Below are positions 53,701 through 63,885 of a DNA stretch of 64,000 bases, piece after piece (positions within the stretch are counted from its first letter, which is position 1; each line of letters starts with the position of its first letter). The notes under the pieces were generated by a model, which worked only from the letters and a program-made list of their open reading frames with translations, was not told where the DNA came from and did no database searches. The DNA is from Serpula lacrymans var. lacrymans S7.9. Taxonomy: Eukaryota; Basidiomycota; Agaricomycetes; Boletales; Serpulaceae. The position numbers and the translations under genes were made by a program. The stretch spans positions 467,349 through 531,348 of the forward strand of contig NW_006763304.1 in assembly GCF_000218685.1 (NCBI RefSeq), read 5' to 3'.

Positions 53701-54908
53701 GATTAGGAGCGCATGTTGTATACGCCGACTTCAGCCACATCTTGCTGGCTACATCCAAACCACCTGGGACTGCTCATGCGTATGCCACCTACGTCGCTAC
53801 AGCAGTGACGTCGCATGAGCTATTCCAGCACATATATCTCAAGGCGGAACGTTTTTATGATTTCCTGCTTTTCATGGACCCTGCCAATATGGGAGGTGTT
53901 GTATGCGAAGATCCTCTGGCAGTTGATCCACCAGAAGAGCTTTCAATCGAAATGCGATGGAATATTCAGACGTTTCTTCCTCCTGCCATACAAGATGACT
54001 TCGGCAAGGTCTTACAATATTTCATAGTCGAGCTGTTCCAGATACGCCAAAAAACCAACGAAGCTTCGCGCGTTCCGCTCCGTGTTCTCAAAAATTCAGC
54101 CCCAGATACAACGCAACGCGATGCGGGCAAAGTTAACGAAATGGATGCTACCCGCGAGTTCATAGCTAGGCGCCTTACTCGCAGGCTTCTTAAGGTCGTC
54201 GGAAGTATCCAAGCAAAGCTGAGAGATGCCGTGACTGACGAGGACTTACACGAGAAGTTTGAATTTCCTCTACTCCCTGGTTCTCACCTTCATCTGATAA
54301 ACCCTATTCTGGAGTTCATTAAGTTCACCTGTGCAGTTCTGGGTTTGGCGCAGGAGTACCGTATTGAAGTGGGCTTATTGAAGCGTAATCTGCTCGACCT
54401 TGCAGGAGTACGTGAGTTCGCGACTGAGGCTATCTTCCGTAATCCTTGCGAGCCCTTGAGGCTGGCTAATGTACCCTGCCGACACTGCGATACCTTGCGC
54501 GAATTCGACTTCTGTCGTGATCCGGAGTTGATGCCCAACGGTCTCGATATCACCCCACCACGCTGGCTATGTGGAGGATGTGGAGTCGAATACGATCGCA
54601 TAGCTATCGAGCTTGAATTAATGCGGATGGTGTGTTCCCTTGAAAGATCTTTCGCCCAGCAAGACTTGCGATGCGCCAAGTGCAAACAAGTCAGATCAGA
54701 CAACGTATCTCGATACTGTCAATGTTCTGGTGCTTACCAGTTGACCATGAACAAGGCAGAGGTGAGAAGGCGGCTCCGAACAGTGGTGAATGTTGCCATC
54801 GTCCATGGAATGGCAAAATTGGCAGTAAGTTTCTGGTCGTGTGATACAGGCACATACTCACACCCTGTTGACTAGGAAATCGCCCAAGCTACATTAGAGA
54901 ATTGGTGA
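47751..54908 (+). CDS. POL2: DNA polymerase epsilon catalytic subunit
   Basis: Nine exons (47751..48047, 48109..48234, 48288..49007, 49068..49384, 49442..49622, 49673..49858, 49913..52378, 52431..54824, 54876..54908) close to 2239 aa, close to yeast Pol2 (2222). It is the leading-strand replicative polymerase. Visible motifs: exonuclease DIETTK (about 316), NGDFFDFPF (about 404) and [11 protein letters not shown] (about 503); polymerase [10 protein letters not shown] (about 667), [14 protein letters not shown] (about 854) and ELDTDGIW (about 902); the CysX Fe-S ligands in [13 protein letters not shown] (about 691). C-terminal zinc modules CysA (CRHC...CGGC, about 2114-2145) and CysB (CAKC...CQC, about 2179-2195) are intact. 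The first roughly 45 residues are an RGG/RG-rich tract. Proofreading and polymerase residues all look functional. Confidence 0.97.
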
Positions 54909-55228
54909 CCAGTCACTAGCGACATCGCTGGTGAACTTTAATTTTGCTTTCCAGATACCTTTTGTTTTCATACCCTTGAAATGTCTGTATACTAGATAAC
55001 CATGTATTTCGCTACATAGCTACTAACATAAAGGAGAATAGAAAAACATGAGCGGAAAAAACACTTCTCATACATATATCATAACTGAATATAGCCCTTG
55101 AAATTAGAATACACCAACGCACATAAAAAAAATAATGTCCGCTGTGGACTGAACTCTGTGAGCCGGCATCTGTTTGAGAGAATACGGGGGGTCATACCTA
55201 CAAATCTTTCCTACAACAAGGGGAGTGC
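54909..55228. other. Convergent 3' region
   Basis: A short AT-rich gap separates the POL2 and Ase1 stop codons; no gene is seen. Confidence 0.5.
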
Positions 55229-57971
55229 TCAGCATCCCTCTTCCTCTGGAAGACTAATCCCTCCAAAGCCCGCTCTCCATCCCCCTCCTATTCCAGCTGC
55301 CATCCCATCTTGACTAGGCCTAGGCTTAAAGCTCTCTCTTCTTATACGGCTTGCTTTACGTGCAGTAGAATCTCTTTGTGACGCACCCGACGCAGTCCTC
55401 CCAGTGACACTGGATCCTAGATTGCCACTTGAACCAAAATTTGTGCTAGTACCATAACCTGATACACTATTTTGGGATGTCGCTCGCTGCATGACAGCAG
55501 GAGGACGTCCCCATCCCAGTGAGGCATAGACTTGCTTGGTCCCGGGAGGTAGAGGGGGTGCGGGCTGAGTAACAGGCCGAGGCAATCCAGATCCCCCACT
55601 CGGTGTTCGTCCCTTAGTTGGCGAGGAGATTCGTGCATGTTCGGTCATTTTCTGTCGTTTATTACTATACGCAACCCCATGAGCGACAGATAGGGAGGAG
55701 CCAGGTCTCACAGCGGGGGTTACTATCCCTGAGGAGCTGTGGTTCGTACCACTCTTCCCCGGGACGTAGCTCGCATAGCTACTTCTGACCGTGCCAGATT
55801 GTGGGTTGATATTGTTACCATTATGGCTGGGTTTGAGGCCCTGTGTGCTCTTGAGAGCTTGTGCAGAATATTGAGATGCTGGACCTTTCTTCTTGTTCTC
55901 CTGGTCGCCTGCAGATACAGCTTCCATCAAAGTCTGCAATATGCTTTCTCCGTGCACGAGGAAAGGTCGATCATGCGTTTTCTCCCAAGAGGGAAGAGCG
56001 GTAAGTAACTGCTGCTCGAGCTACGATGCAGAAACTCAAACCGTCAATTCGTAAGCTTCGATGAGTTTAATGTAAGCCTTACCTTAGGCTTTTCCTTTCC
56101 AACGCGTCTTCTCATCTTCTCTTCTCTCAAGAGTCTTCCCGGATCTCTACCGCCTGCTCTTCCTAGTAAACGCGTTTGATCAGAAGCAGCCCGCTCCAGT
56201 TCTTTCTCCTCATTGCAAATATCAAAATATTTCCTAATAGATGCCAGCAAAGGCGACTTCAACTTCACCTCCGCCTTCAGCTTTGCGATTTCGTGCTCAT
56301 GTTGGCTGAGTAGATCTTCGGTATGTTCGTCTACGGATTAACGTGAGTCATGGAACAAACTTGGCGATAAGATATACTCACCATCTGCAAATGCGGCAAA
56401 TTCCTCTCTTTCTTCGTCGCCAACCATGAGCTCCTCCCACAAGGACTCGATCTCTGTCCTTGCATTTCCTATAAATTCGCCCATCCGTTCTCGCTTCAAT
56501 TCCAGCATGCGTTCAAGTTCCTCTTCATACGCTTGTACAACTAATTGGGTAGTGCCTCGGTTTGCCTTTGAAGAGCGAATTTTAGCAAGGATGCTATACC
56601 AAAACAAAAAAAAAGGAGCGTTAAACACACCTCAACAAATCCATCCATCGCATCTTCTTCTGCACCCATTCTCTTCCACAAGCCTTCTAACTGATCATAC
56701 ATCGCTTGAATATGGGACTCTCGCCGTTTCTTCAGTTCCCCTAGCTCCAAGCATAGTTTATCTGTCCACGAAAGCATGCTTTGTGTGGGTTCGACACCCA
56801 TGGAAGTTAGCAGAGCGGCTGGAGAAGCTTCCTGGGAGGACGAAGAGTCGAGTAGAGTTACGAATCGGCTGAAAATGATGTAATAGTCGCGAGATTCATC
56901 TGCAGGCAAATCTGGAGTTGAGGATATATGTGGAGGGGATGAAGAGGCAAAGGAAAGCAGAGGCACATCAGGGTTCACACGAGAGCTGGGCGTTGGTGTG
57001 GATGTCCCGGCTGAGGAGAGAAAGGGATCGGAGTTAGCATTTGAAATGTTGTTCGAATGCGTACTACAGGAAGAAGATGATCGCGGTAAAAGATATGAAG
57101 GAATAGCAAGCGAGGACGAGCAAGAGGGATTATCATCATAGGTGGGAGGGTCGACGCCCAATTCTGTATAAAGCCAGTCGATATGAACGAAGATCTCTGC
57201 AAGCTGATTGAGTCGTTTAGTCTTTAAAAGGGCAATTAGTAAAGATCGTAAAAAGGCGATATATACTTACTACTTCGCCCTTTCCCCTCACAAGCTCTTT
57301 CTCGAGCTTAGAGAAGCGATCGGGGGTTACATCGCGGTAGGCATGCGGGTTATCAATATCTTCGCCTGATGCAATTACCGGCTGTAAGATATCGAGCTGG
57401 AAACAGTTGGCGCCCAAGATACGCGATAGAGAATTGAGACGGTTTGTAAGGGTTGTGAGTTGCTCTAGTTTCGTATGATACATCTGAACTTATTTCGTTA
57501 GACATCGTCATGTTCTATGTACGATACGAATGGTAACACTCGACGCACCTGTCTCAGTTTCTCCTGGTATTCCATGGCACGTTGATATCTATTTGGCAGA
57601 ACTTTCTCTCCTTTTAGGTCACCAAGTGCTGCAACTGATCCTGCGACCTGAGCATTTGTACCCAGGGCTCTCGAGTAGCGCATGCATTCGCTCTCTACGC
57701 CATCACACTTTGCATACCATTCATCCACCTGCTTTCTGCGTATTTCAATTTGGGATTCGACGGCTCGCGTGAGGGTGTGCTGTAAAGTTTGCAGCTCGTC
57801 CTCCAGAGCTGTTGGTGGCAGACCAAGTTGGACATGTAAAGTTGGGAGTAGCCGAGTCTGTACATTAAGATGCGTGTGTAGTGTCGATAAAAGGGTCGTC
57901 AGTGTCAGTGAAGGCGTCGTTGATATCGTCGCCGAAGCCGTTGAGGACGATGAGGACGATGAAGAAGCCAT
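55229..57971 (-). CDS. ASE1: Ase1/PRC1/MAP65-family microtubule cross-linker
   Basis: Six exons (57971..57549, 57483..57271, 57221..56631, 56565..56382, 56330..56083, 56020..55229) give 816 aa. The family bundles antiparallel microtubules in the spindle midzone during anaphase and cytokinesis. Sequence supports this: long coiled-coil-like helices in the first 600 residues, the LNQLAEIFVHIDWLYTELGV region, a C-terminal spectrin-like block with RGTTQLVVQAYEEELERM and SLWEELMVGDEER, the LKSPLLASIRKYFDI stretch typical of the family, and WEKTHDRPFLVHGE. A basic, Ser-rich disordered tail of about 230 residues follows, as expected for the regulated C-terminus. It converges on POL2. Confidence 0.87.
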
Positions 57972-58558
57972 TGACTATAGCTATGAGATGCGGTTACATT
58001 CAAATTTTGCTGTCACCATAGATTCAGATTCGAACCGCGTCTGTGCGGTCACGTGCTTTTTGCTTTTCGTGTTCAACAATGCGCGTGCCAACACGTCCAC
58101 TGAAATGCCAGAATTTGAAACATATAAGCTATATGTAGATGCAAGTGGGTTAGACTATCTTCGTAAAGTTTCCGTCGCACACATGCCACACATGCCACAC
58201 ACATTTTTAGCTGAGCCTAGATGTATGATGTTGTATAGTCTGGTGGAAGGAACTTGAGGAATGCTGTTCCTTATCATGACAACTTGGAACTGATCATCTT
58301 ACGAGTCATATTTATTGTGAAAAAAACCAGATGATCGGTGAAAATGCTAGTGAGGCACAAAGACCCAGCCTAGACCCTGTTTCTTTCATATCAGCGATGT
58401 TTATTATGTTCCTGTCAGACCATAATTGTTTGGACACGGTTGGAACCGAAAGGTCTGGGAGAAGATATGTCGTACATTGTATTTGAAAGTCTAGTGTACA
58501 AAATTGATGAAGGGGTAGTTATTCCTCGACATGTTCAGATAACGCAATATTTGTTGAA
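57972..58558. other. Upstream region of ASE1
   Basis: No gene was recognised. A small tandem of CACATGCCA units occurs near 58182-58200. The right edge borders the pseudogene region. Confidence 0.45.
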
Positions 58559-60577
58559 TCAAGTACTATGGTTTATAGCCCGGGTCATTGGACTCATCGT
58601 CATCTGTGGAAGAAGATGACAGTAAATCATCATGAGCTGTGACATGCGGCTGCGGGAGCCTGTTATGTGGGAGTAGTCCGGGGCCACCAGGCCAATGGCT
58701 GGTGTAGCTATAAGTAAGCATAGCGGTGCGAGCACGAGAAACTGGGCCCACCGTAAAGATATTCCTGTGAATTGGTCATAGTACTCTGATAAGTCTGGAT
58801 GATTGTTTGGTATTCGTGGTTTTCCCAATTTGAATGCTCTTCTGGGTAATATACCCATTGTGTTACAACCAAGAGTTAGTTACTCTGGCGCACACAGAAC
58901 ACACTATAAGGAAGATGATGAGGGAGTGGTTACCCCTTGAGCTGCAGAGAGTTTGTTGGTATACAACAGGAGGACTTGCTGAGGAGTCTCCTGGATCTAT
59001 TGGGGTATATATACTACTACAGGGTTGTTTTTACATGTGTACTATACAGTTTGATAGAGACAGTGGCTGATGATGTCATGGGGCCTAGCCCGCATGGCCA
59101 GCTTCACTGTGTGAGAGAATTGTGTCTAAAATAAGAAGAAAGGCAATTGCGGCGCAAGAAGAGGAGTTTGGACAAAAAGGGGAAGTGCCGCGTGGCACCA
59201 TGTGTGAAAGCTAAAGTACAAGGTTAAAGCGGAGAATAAAAGTAAGGGAAAGGTCCGAAAATTGTGTTATCGTAACACATTGAGAGGGCTGTCTAGCAGA
59301 ACACAAGCATTGGTATATGATCCCGTGGAAAATGTGGAGGAGACATGTACAGTACACCGTTATCGGCTCGGTAGAAGCAAACCAAGCAAGTAAAAGAAGA
59401 CATTAGAGCAAATCGTGTATTCTGTGCAATCATTTGTGACCAAACCTGACACGATTTCAGCCAGTTTTAGTGATTCGTGAAACGGATTAAATAATAGTTA
59501 TACTTACTTGGGTCAGTAATTTTCCGTCTGTTTTCAGACAGGACAAATCTTGCTTTTCCAAAGGCCAAATAAAGGGTATCGACAATGGTCTAGATGGTTT
59601 CCATGCGTTACTGCTGAATGCCTCCTGGGTGGCTAGATCCAGTTTGCTGAATGCTGCCTGCTTAGATACCTCGTTGATATCACATAAGCTCAAGGCACCA
59701 TGTGTTTTGATCTCTATGACCAAAGCTGGTTCGGGATTGTCTGTAGTCAGCATGACATCTGCTGTGCTGTAATCTCCCCCACAGGACACGAAGCGAGGTA
59801 TGGACCATGATGTTGGTCAGATTGTTCCAAAATCCTTCCTGCATTGACTGCATTGGCAAGGCCAGCAGCGGGAACAATTGTCCATCTATAACCCAATGTC
59901 GTGTATCCAATTCACTGTTTATCCTTTTGGGCAAACGAACAACAAAGATGTCTGGATTGAAGTAATCAGAGAAGGTCTTGTGAGATTGAATGTTTTCATT
60001 GAATATAACTTTGTCAAGGAGCTTCTTGCCGTCATCAACAATTTGCTCTACCAAATTGAATTGATAATGAATAAATTTCAGTTGCTTCTCCTGCGACAGA
60101 GTCCGATTGAAAGCACTGGGGCCACATGTTGATTGCAGGGCATCAACCTTGTAAATATTCGGAATTGTGGGCAAGCCATAGCGTGTAAAAGCTAATAATG
60201 TTGAGTGAAGAGTAGTATCCTGGGGCATAAGCCCTTTTGCGGCAACCCTAGTAGAATGGCAAGGTGCAGGATCCTGGAGTTTGGTTGCCATGATTATTGG
60301 GCTGTCTAGGCAAAGAAATATTCAAGCAAATTTTTGATTCTGGTTCCATTGGATATACCCTAGCTTTTACATACTGTTGGAAAACAACACCCCCCATGTA
60401 GAAAAGGCATACATACAAGAGACTCACCGCTGTGAACAATTTGCACCCTGGAATAGAGATGAACCTGTTGATACCCGACAGATTAGAGGTTGAGGCGTGA
60501 TGCAACCGATGCCCCTGGTATTCTGGTACACTCTGTATTGTGTTCAGCATGTCATCTCTTACATGAGGATAAACCAT
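58559..60577 (-). pseudogene. PD-(D/E)XK (REase-like) gene remnant, split by a solo LTR
   Basis: Minus-strand coding segments read as one degraded gene. From 60291 (possibly with an exon reaching 60577) the chain covers NSELDTRHWVIDGQLFPLLA and a helix-rich part. A shift of frame near 59795-59820 leads into GDYSTADVMLTTDNPEPA followed by VIEIKTHG, which fits the D...ExK core of PD-(D/E)XK nuclease-like domains. A good intron (59507..59446) then gives VWSQMIAQNTRFALMSS. An in-frame TAG at 59293-59295 is followed after 10 bp by a solo LTR (58861-59277). Beyond the LTR the same frame stays open from 58858 to 58559. I infer at least three lesions: frameshift, nonsense codon and LTR insertion. Such domains occur in large expanded families in mushroom genomes, sometimes near kinases; function is unknown. 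Confidence 0.6.
58861..59277 (+). mobile_element. Solo LTR R1 (417 bp)
   Basis: It starts TGTTACAACC, ends CGTAACA, and is flanked by identical 5-bp target-site duplications CATTG at 58856-58860 and 59278-59282. The LTR 5' part carries a TATATATACTA core-promoter-like box. No internal retrotransposon domain, primer-binding site or polypurine tract accompanies it, so it is a solo LTR left by recombination. It is about the same length as R4 (416 bp, opposite strand). Confidence 0.88.
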
Positions 60578-61189
60578 TTAAGTAGATTCAGGGTAAAGTG
60601 TAAGAAATATATGAATCTTGAAACCATCCAAGAATGGCAATAGTTTGAGGCCATATCAGCCTCAGAGTGATTGATTGCCGCTATCATTTCCATTGAAAGT
60701 TTTGGGTACTGACAATGCAACTTATTGGCATCAGTTCAATTCAATTGTGTTGGGTTTCATATGTGTCACTTCCCGTCAGTGCCAGAGAAGTGCATATACC
60801 GCTAAAGAGCTCACTGTCCGATATTCCCCCAAATCTGTTCTCTAAAAGTCCCACTATGTCCGTGACATGAATACACATTGTTACTGGTACTTGAGGTGAC
60901 TACAGATAGAGTCGCATATATTCATGACTCAGACCAGAAAGAGCGCCATCATAAATCATAAAATCAGATGGAATAGAATATAACTCAAGTACCCACTAGA
61001 ACATTGATGAGAAGAACAATGACAAGGCAGAAGTCAAACAAAGATTTGTGGTGATTCATACCAATTTTACAGCTTCTCACTGGTAGCATTGCGGCGAGAT
61101 GGGGTGGGAGGCACACTCTCAATAACATGGTAAAATAAATGCCTCGACTAGTGTTTACCTTTATTAACTGTTCTCAGTGCTGAACACAG
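60578..61189. other. Intergenic region between two divergent remnants
   Basis: AT-rich with no supported gene. It separates the minus-strand nuclease-like remnant from the plus-strand kinase-like remnant and could have held their divergent promoters. Confidence 0.4.
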
Positions 61190-61765
61190 ATGGTCAGAAA
61201 TTACCTGCACAAGATGGTGACTCTTACATTTGAGCTTCCCAATAGCGAAAACCACTACCACCCTTTAGGTTCCAAAATAGTTCTGGGACAATTACAAGTT
61301 TGTGGTGATCCAAAATCTAAATTGGCCTCCAAGCAGCTTCATCTGACCATTAACCAAAAACTGTGGGACGGAAAATACCTTGCATACCGGGGTGAACTTT
61401 TTGAGGACGACAGTGAAACATCGTTGGATGTTGTCTGTAAACTTTGTCTTAAAAGACGCAAGACAGAAGATGATCGACCATTTTCGGACGAGTTCACTTT
61501 GAAATGGGAAGCACGTGTTTATCAAAACCATTTAAGGCTTTTGCAAGGCAGTGTAGTACCTACATTTTATGGCCATTTCAGTGACCGTGTGGAGGGTGGT
61601 CTCCCAATGCAGAGTGTACTTTGATGCAATACTGTGGCCCTCATCTCAGTAAACCAATCAAGGACCATCCCCTTTGATTCCGGTACGTTCAGTCAACCAG
61701 TTCTTACGTAGTAACAGCTGAATTTTGGTTTGGATTAGCCAGGCTTTTATCCGAGGTCTTGTAGA

Positions 61766-62165
61766 TGTAACAACCAAGAGTTATTTACTCTGGCGCACAC
61801 AGGAACACACTATAAAGAAGATGGTGGGGAGTGGTTACCCCTTAGGCTGCAGTGAGTTAGTTGTGCTAGACAACAGGAGGACTTGCTGAGTCCTTCCCTA
61901 TGTATTGCTCCTGTATATATACTAAAATACATGAGGTACTGTACAGTTGTAAATAAAGTTTAAAGTCTGATGTCTGGCATGTGACCGGTCACAAGATGAG
62001 TCTAGACACTGATCAGGTGATGTGTCACATGACTGGTCATATGACTATGAAAAGTTGAAAATGTAAAGTAAAGTAAATGGTCATATGACTGGTCATGTGA
62101 CTTGGAAAATAAAAGTAGAAGTACAAAAGTGAAGCGTAAGTAGGTGCTGGTATCTTAATTATAAC
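61766..62165 (+). mobile_element. Solo LTR R2 (400 bp)
   Basis: It begins TGTAACAACC and ends TTATAACA, with an exact 5-bp duplication GTAGA at 61761-61765 and 62166-62170. The first 150 bp or so match R1, but the 3' half differs and carries palindromic CATGTGAC/GTCACATG blocks. No internal region, so a solo LTR. Its insertion separates the two halves of the kinase-like remnant. Confidence 0.88.
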
Positions 62166-62293
62166 AGTAGATATACACAAAGTAGGCCTCATCCATGGGT
62201 ACCCTGAAGAATTCCATGTTCTTCAATTTGGAACACACGCCCTTCATCATTAGTTTTCAATTCGCATTTATGGAGCCAATGTGCTGCACTGAA

Positions 62294-62402
62294 NNNNNNN
62301 NNNNNNNNNNNNNNNNNNNNNNNNNNNNNNNNNNNNNNNNNNNNNNNNNNNNNNNNNNNNNNNNNNNNNNNNNNNNNNNNNNNNNNNNNNNNNNNNNNNN
62401 NN
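62294..62402. other. Assembly gap (109 N)
   Basis: The bases are unknown. The gap lies between two inverted LTR copies (R2 and R3), a place where short reads collapse or a hairpin blocks sequencing. Confidence 0.99.
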
Positions 62403-62534
62403 TTCTGAAACTTTTCATCATGGGTCAACTAAATTCAATCCATCACTATGCTCCGTGGGTGAAGAAAAACAATAGAGCTAGCACGATGAATGAATTGACG
62501 CTCACAGAATTTGTTCACTTACAACGGCACTGAA

Positions 62535-62918
62535 TGTGGGAATACTTTTACTTTTATTTTTCCAAGTCACATGACCAGTCATATGACTATTTACTTTACT
62601 TTACATTTTCAACTTTTCATAGTCACATGACCAGTCATGTGACACATCACCTGACCAGTGTCTAGGCTCACCATGTGACTGGTCACATGCTAAACATCGG
62701 ACTTTAAACTATATTTACAACTGTACAGTACCTCATGTATTTTAGTATATATACAGGAGCAATACATGGGGAAGGACTCAGCAAGTCCTCCTGTTGTCTA
62801 CCAACAACTAACTTGTTGAATCCTAATGGGTAACCACTCCCACCTCTTCCTCTTCTTTTGAGTATTGTTTTCATTGTGCTCTAGTGCCCCAAGACTGTGT
62901 CTTGTTGGTGTTGTCACA
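62535..62918 (-). mobile_element. LTR R3 (about 384 bp), inverted relative to R2
   Basis: This is a reverse-complement relative of R2 over most of its length, including the palindromic CATGTGAC blocks, but its 5' terminus reads TGTGACAACACC like R6. The expected TG/CA ends are present; flanking 5-mers (CTGAA, CATTT) do not match, so a target-site duplication is not seen. It may have lost an end or recombined. Confidence 0.75.
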
Positions 62919-63210
62919 CATTTTGGATGGAAAGGTCAAGATACGGCCACATAAATTTAGTTGCCGAGAGCTTCTTCTGACGGCAATAGCAATTAGGATA
63001 TGAAAACCTTGTGAGTACCAATGTCATAATCAAAGATCTTGGGTTTATAACCATCATAAATCCCCAGGTTATGTCAGCTTCAAGGGGATCTCAATACACG
63101 TCAAGTCCGCACCAAACATAAAGACCCTTGCAGGTCGGGCAGGTATTTTGGAAAATGCAGCAAGGCATGAAATAGAGTATCAATAATATTACAGTGACCC
63201 TGACCCGGAG
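62919..63210. other. Interval between R3 and R4
   Basis: Minus-strand frame 63101-63295 runs partly through R4 and reads GHCNIIDTLFHALLHF, without a recognised domain. It could be a fragment of another decayed gene; unproven. Confidence 0.3.
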
Positions 63211-63626
63211 TGTTACAATAACACAATTTTCGGACCTTTCCTTTAATTTTCATTCTCCACTTTAACCTTTTACTATAGTTCACACTCCGTGCCATACAGC
63301 ACTTTCCTTTTTTGTTCTAACTCCACCTTCTCGCGCAGCGCTGCCTTTATTCTTCTTTTAGACTCAAACTCTCTCACACAGTGGAGCTGGTTACACGGGC
63401 TGCGCCCTCTAACATCATCAGCCACTGCCTTTATCAACTGTACAGTACATAGGTACAAACACTCTGTATTAGTATAAATACCCCAATAGATCAAGGAGAC
63501 TCCTCAGCAAGTCCTCCTGTTGTTAACCAACATACTCTCTGCAGCCTAAGGGGTAACCACTCCCCATTCACTACCTTTATAGTGTGTTCCTGTGTGCGCC
63601 AGAGTAACTAACTCCTGGTTGTTACA
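63211..63626 (-). mobile_element. Solo LTR R4 (416 bp)
   Basis: On the minus strand it starts TGTAACAACC and ends TTATTGTAACA, and is homologous to R1 along the full length. Flanks are CGGAG and CAGAG, which differ by one base and are a likely aged target-site duplication. No internal retroelement sequence is attached. Confidence 0.82.
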
Positions 63627-63732
63627 CAGAGCCAGATTACAAGGAACCTAGCAAAGACGGTGTTAACTATGCCTTGTACCATCCAGGAGACTCTGATATT
63701 GAATTAGAGTCTGGCCATACCAGTGCAATGTC
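63627..63732. other. Coding-like island between LTRs R4 and R5
   Basis: The plus strand is open through this 106-bp stretch in one frame, reading PDYKEPSKDGVNYALYHP and GDSDIELESGHTSAM. The composition looks like real protein, suggesting another fragment of a gene broken by the LTR insertions. No homologue recognised. Confidence 0.3.
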
Positions 63733-63885
63733 TGTAACAACCAAGAGTTTCTTACTCTGGCGCACAACTTGGACAAACAAAAGAGAAGAGAGAAAGGGAT
63801 CACCCCTCAGGTTTCAACGGGTTTGTTGTGCTAGACAACAGGAGGACTCGCTGAGTCCTTCCCCATGTATTGCTCCTGTATATAT
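63733..63885 (+). mobile_element. LTR R5, 5' part, interrupted
   Basis: It begins TGTAACAACC and matches the R2 5' section, then stops at GTATATAT where R6 begins. The rest presumably lies beyond R6, outside the window. Confidence 0.75.

Larger units (their letters stand above)
61190..62533 (+). pseudogene. Kinase-like gene remnant, split by a solo LTR and an assembly gap
   Basis: From 61190 an N-lobe-like segment is open: LTINQKLWDGKYLAYRGEL (glycine-loop position), VVCKLCLKRR (Lys in beta-3 position) and YQNHLRLLQGSVVPTFYGHF. The frame then breaks near 61612, where the +1 frame continues CTLMQYCGPHLSKPI. LTR R2 (61766-62165) is inserted next. Right after it, VDIHKVGLIHG resembles the catalytic-loop position of fungal kinase-like proteins and TPFIISFQFAF resembles the IIDF-type Mg-binding motif with Ser for Asp. 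The remaining part runs into 109 unknown bases and a short tail to 62533. It is a decayed kinase-like gene; details are inference because of the gap. Confidence 0.55.

Noticed and set aside
58028..58045. tRNA B-box-like sequence (GGTTCGAATC on the minus strand)
   Set aside because: The flanks do not form a T-stem and no acceptor or anticodon arm could be folded, so it is not a tRNA gene.
62189..62428. Minus-strand ORF crossing the N gap
   Set aside because: It is open only because the unknown bases contain no stop; the plus strand carries the kinase-like reading there.
61766..62918. R2 plus R3 as one DNA transposon with long terminal inverted repeats
   Set aside because: R2 has its own complete TG/CA ends and its own GTAGA duplication, and the outer flanks of R2 and R3 do not match, so they are separate LTR insertions.
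58861..63626. R1 and R4 as the two ends of a single large element
   Set aside because: They are in opposite orientation and each has its own target-site duplication or near-duplication; both are better read as solo LTRs.
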